A stretch of 42,508 nucleotides of DNA from NCBI GenBank assembly GCA_900554615.1, contig USIB01000005.1, positions 1-42,508 of the forward strand. The letters run 5' to 3'. Positions 41,890 to 42,508 of the stretch are shown piece after piece. The stretch comes from an uncultured Mycoplasmatota bacterium. GTDB lineage: Bacteria > Bacillota_I > Bacilli_A > RF39 > UBA660. Numbering within the stretch: the first letter of the stretch is position 1; every line of letters starts with the position of its first letter. The translations under genes and the position numbers were made by a program. The notes under the pieces are model-generated. The model worked only from the letters and a program-made list of their open reading frames with translations. It had not been told where the DNA came from and made no database searches.

Positions 41890-42160
41890 GATTTTCTTCC
41901 TCATCATTAAATTCATCTTGTTTTTCTTTAACCATGTCTAAAACACTTGCTAAAATATTATCTATTATTTTCCATTCTTTTTCAGTTGTTAATGGTTTTA
42001 AAGATAAATCTTCACCTTCTTTATCATAAGTACTTGCATATACTTTTGTATTTCCACTTTCATCTTTAGAGTTATCTGTATATGCTATATAGCTTTTATT
42101 TGTTTCATCTGAATCAAATGTAAAAAGAACATCACATACAAGTTCTTCACCTTTATCATT
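41882..42160 (-). CDS. DUF1292 (YrzB-like) small acidic protein, fused at its N-terminus
   Basis: About 90 residues: VCDVLFTFDSDETNKSYIAY, TDNSKDESGNTKVYASTYD and TEKEWKIIDNILASV are hallmark DUF1292 segments. Function unknown; it normally precedes mltG and overlaps its start by a few bases, as here (8 bp). There is no own start codon: the frame runs upstream into a PepF piece at about KNDKGEE. The native N-terminus (usually an Asp/Glu-rich DENGEE-type start) seems replaced at a short shared word. Confidence 0.75.
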   Translation of the reverse strand, partial: NDKGEELVCDVLFTFDSDETNKSYIAYTDNSKDESGNTKVYASTYDKEGEDLSLKPLTTEKEWKIIDNILASVLDMVKEKQDEFNDEEENHD

Positions 42161-42508
42161 TTTTACTTTACCAAATCTTAAATCAGAATCAGTAAGAGCC
42201 TCAAATACTTGTTCTGGAGTACTATTTATATTAGCAAAAGATGAAATAATACTCTCTGCTTCTGTATTTAATATATGATCTTTATAGCGATATAGTTGTT
42301 CTAATAAAAATTCATATTCTTGTAATTTTGGTTCTTCTTTATAAAATTCTTTTACTTGACTATAATCTATTTTCATCATTTCAGGATTAGCAAAGGAATC
42401 TAATCTATTATATTCAGCTAACAGATTTTCAATTTTGCCATTCATCTTTTGATATTCATCATTTGTTGTATCACTATCAAAATTTAGATGAGCATAGTAG
42501 TATAATTT
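42161..42508 (-). pseudogene. pepF: Oligoendopeptidase F fragment (cut by window edge)
   Basis: The open frame enters from the right edge with KLYYYAHLNFDSDTTNDEYQ, then RLDSFANPEMMKIDY, QEYEFLLEQLYRYKDHILN and FEALTDSDLRFGKV. These are the helical N-terminal lobe of M3 oligoendopeptidase F. The catalytic HExxH domain never appears, because the frame changes to DUF1292. Broken gene or assembly join. Confidence 0.75.

Noticed and set aside
1..42508. Mycoplasma-type genetic code suggested by very low GC
   Set aside because: TGA ends recF, rsmI and the GT2 gene, and Trp is encoded by TGG; sporulation genes also argue against it.

Overview
This is a roughly 27% GC, gene-dense chromosomal segment of a low-GC Gram-positive bacterium, most likely class Bacilli (Bacillota), possibly an uncultured gut lineage. 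TGA is used as a stop (recF, rsmI), so the code is standard and not that of Mycoplasma. A ComK-family regulator, Noc-type DNA sites, SpoIID, SpoVT, BofA and tandem Spo0A boxes point to Bacilli with sporulation and competence heritage.

Layout. From 1 to 26.7 kb, read leftwards on the minus strand, is a recognisable Bacillus-like origin region: dnaA, dnaN, comK-like, recF, gyrB, gyrA, ffs (SRP RNA), a 1.2-kb non-coding array of nine parS sites, tadA, dnaX, ybaB, recR, bofA, holB, ricT, trmN6-like, rsmI, pth, mfd, spoVT, a Met-type T-box with dut and metG, a small membrane protein, tatD, a 3D-domain protein and spoIID (cut by the left edge). DnaA boxes lie upstream of dnaA and between dnaA and dnaN. 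Right of dnaA the canonical rpmH-rnpA neighbours are missing. Instead come an LtaS-like enzyme (+), a membrane GT2 glycosyltransferase (-), tmcAL (+), an unknown gene, mutM and polA (-), then a small accessory module (Cys-rich membrane protein, VirD4/TraG-like ATPase, AraC-type regulator), then polC.

The most interesting material is non-coding. (1) Nine parS palindromes sit between ffs and tadA, and most have a DnaA-box-like 9-mer ending 3-5 bp before them. (2) Five Noc-type palindromes (ATTTCCCGGGAAAT or one-base variants) are scattered through the window, one inside the recF stop region. (3) A dispersed family of tandem mini-hairpins has covarying stems and a fixed apical pattern AGAC...GGCT. 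Four clusters of it abut a Noc-type site, and two of these lie in inverted orientation on either side of the accessory module. (4) The comK-like gene sits between dnaN and recF, with three Spo0A-box-like repeats at 10-bp period over its promoter.

Caution: the last ~800 bp of the right end contain two successive in-frame fusions of unrelated gene pieces (PepF::DUF1292 and MltG::PolC). That end is either misassembled or recently rearranged, and polC lacks its N-terminal half here. All assignments are by eye from sequence, with no database search.
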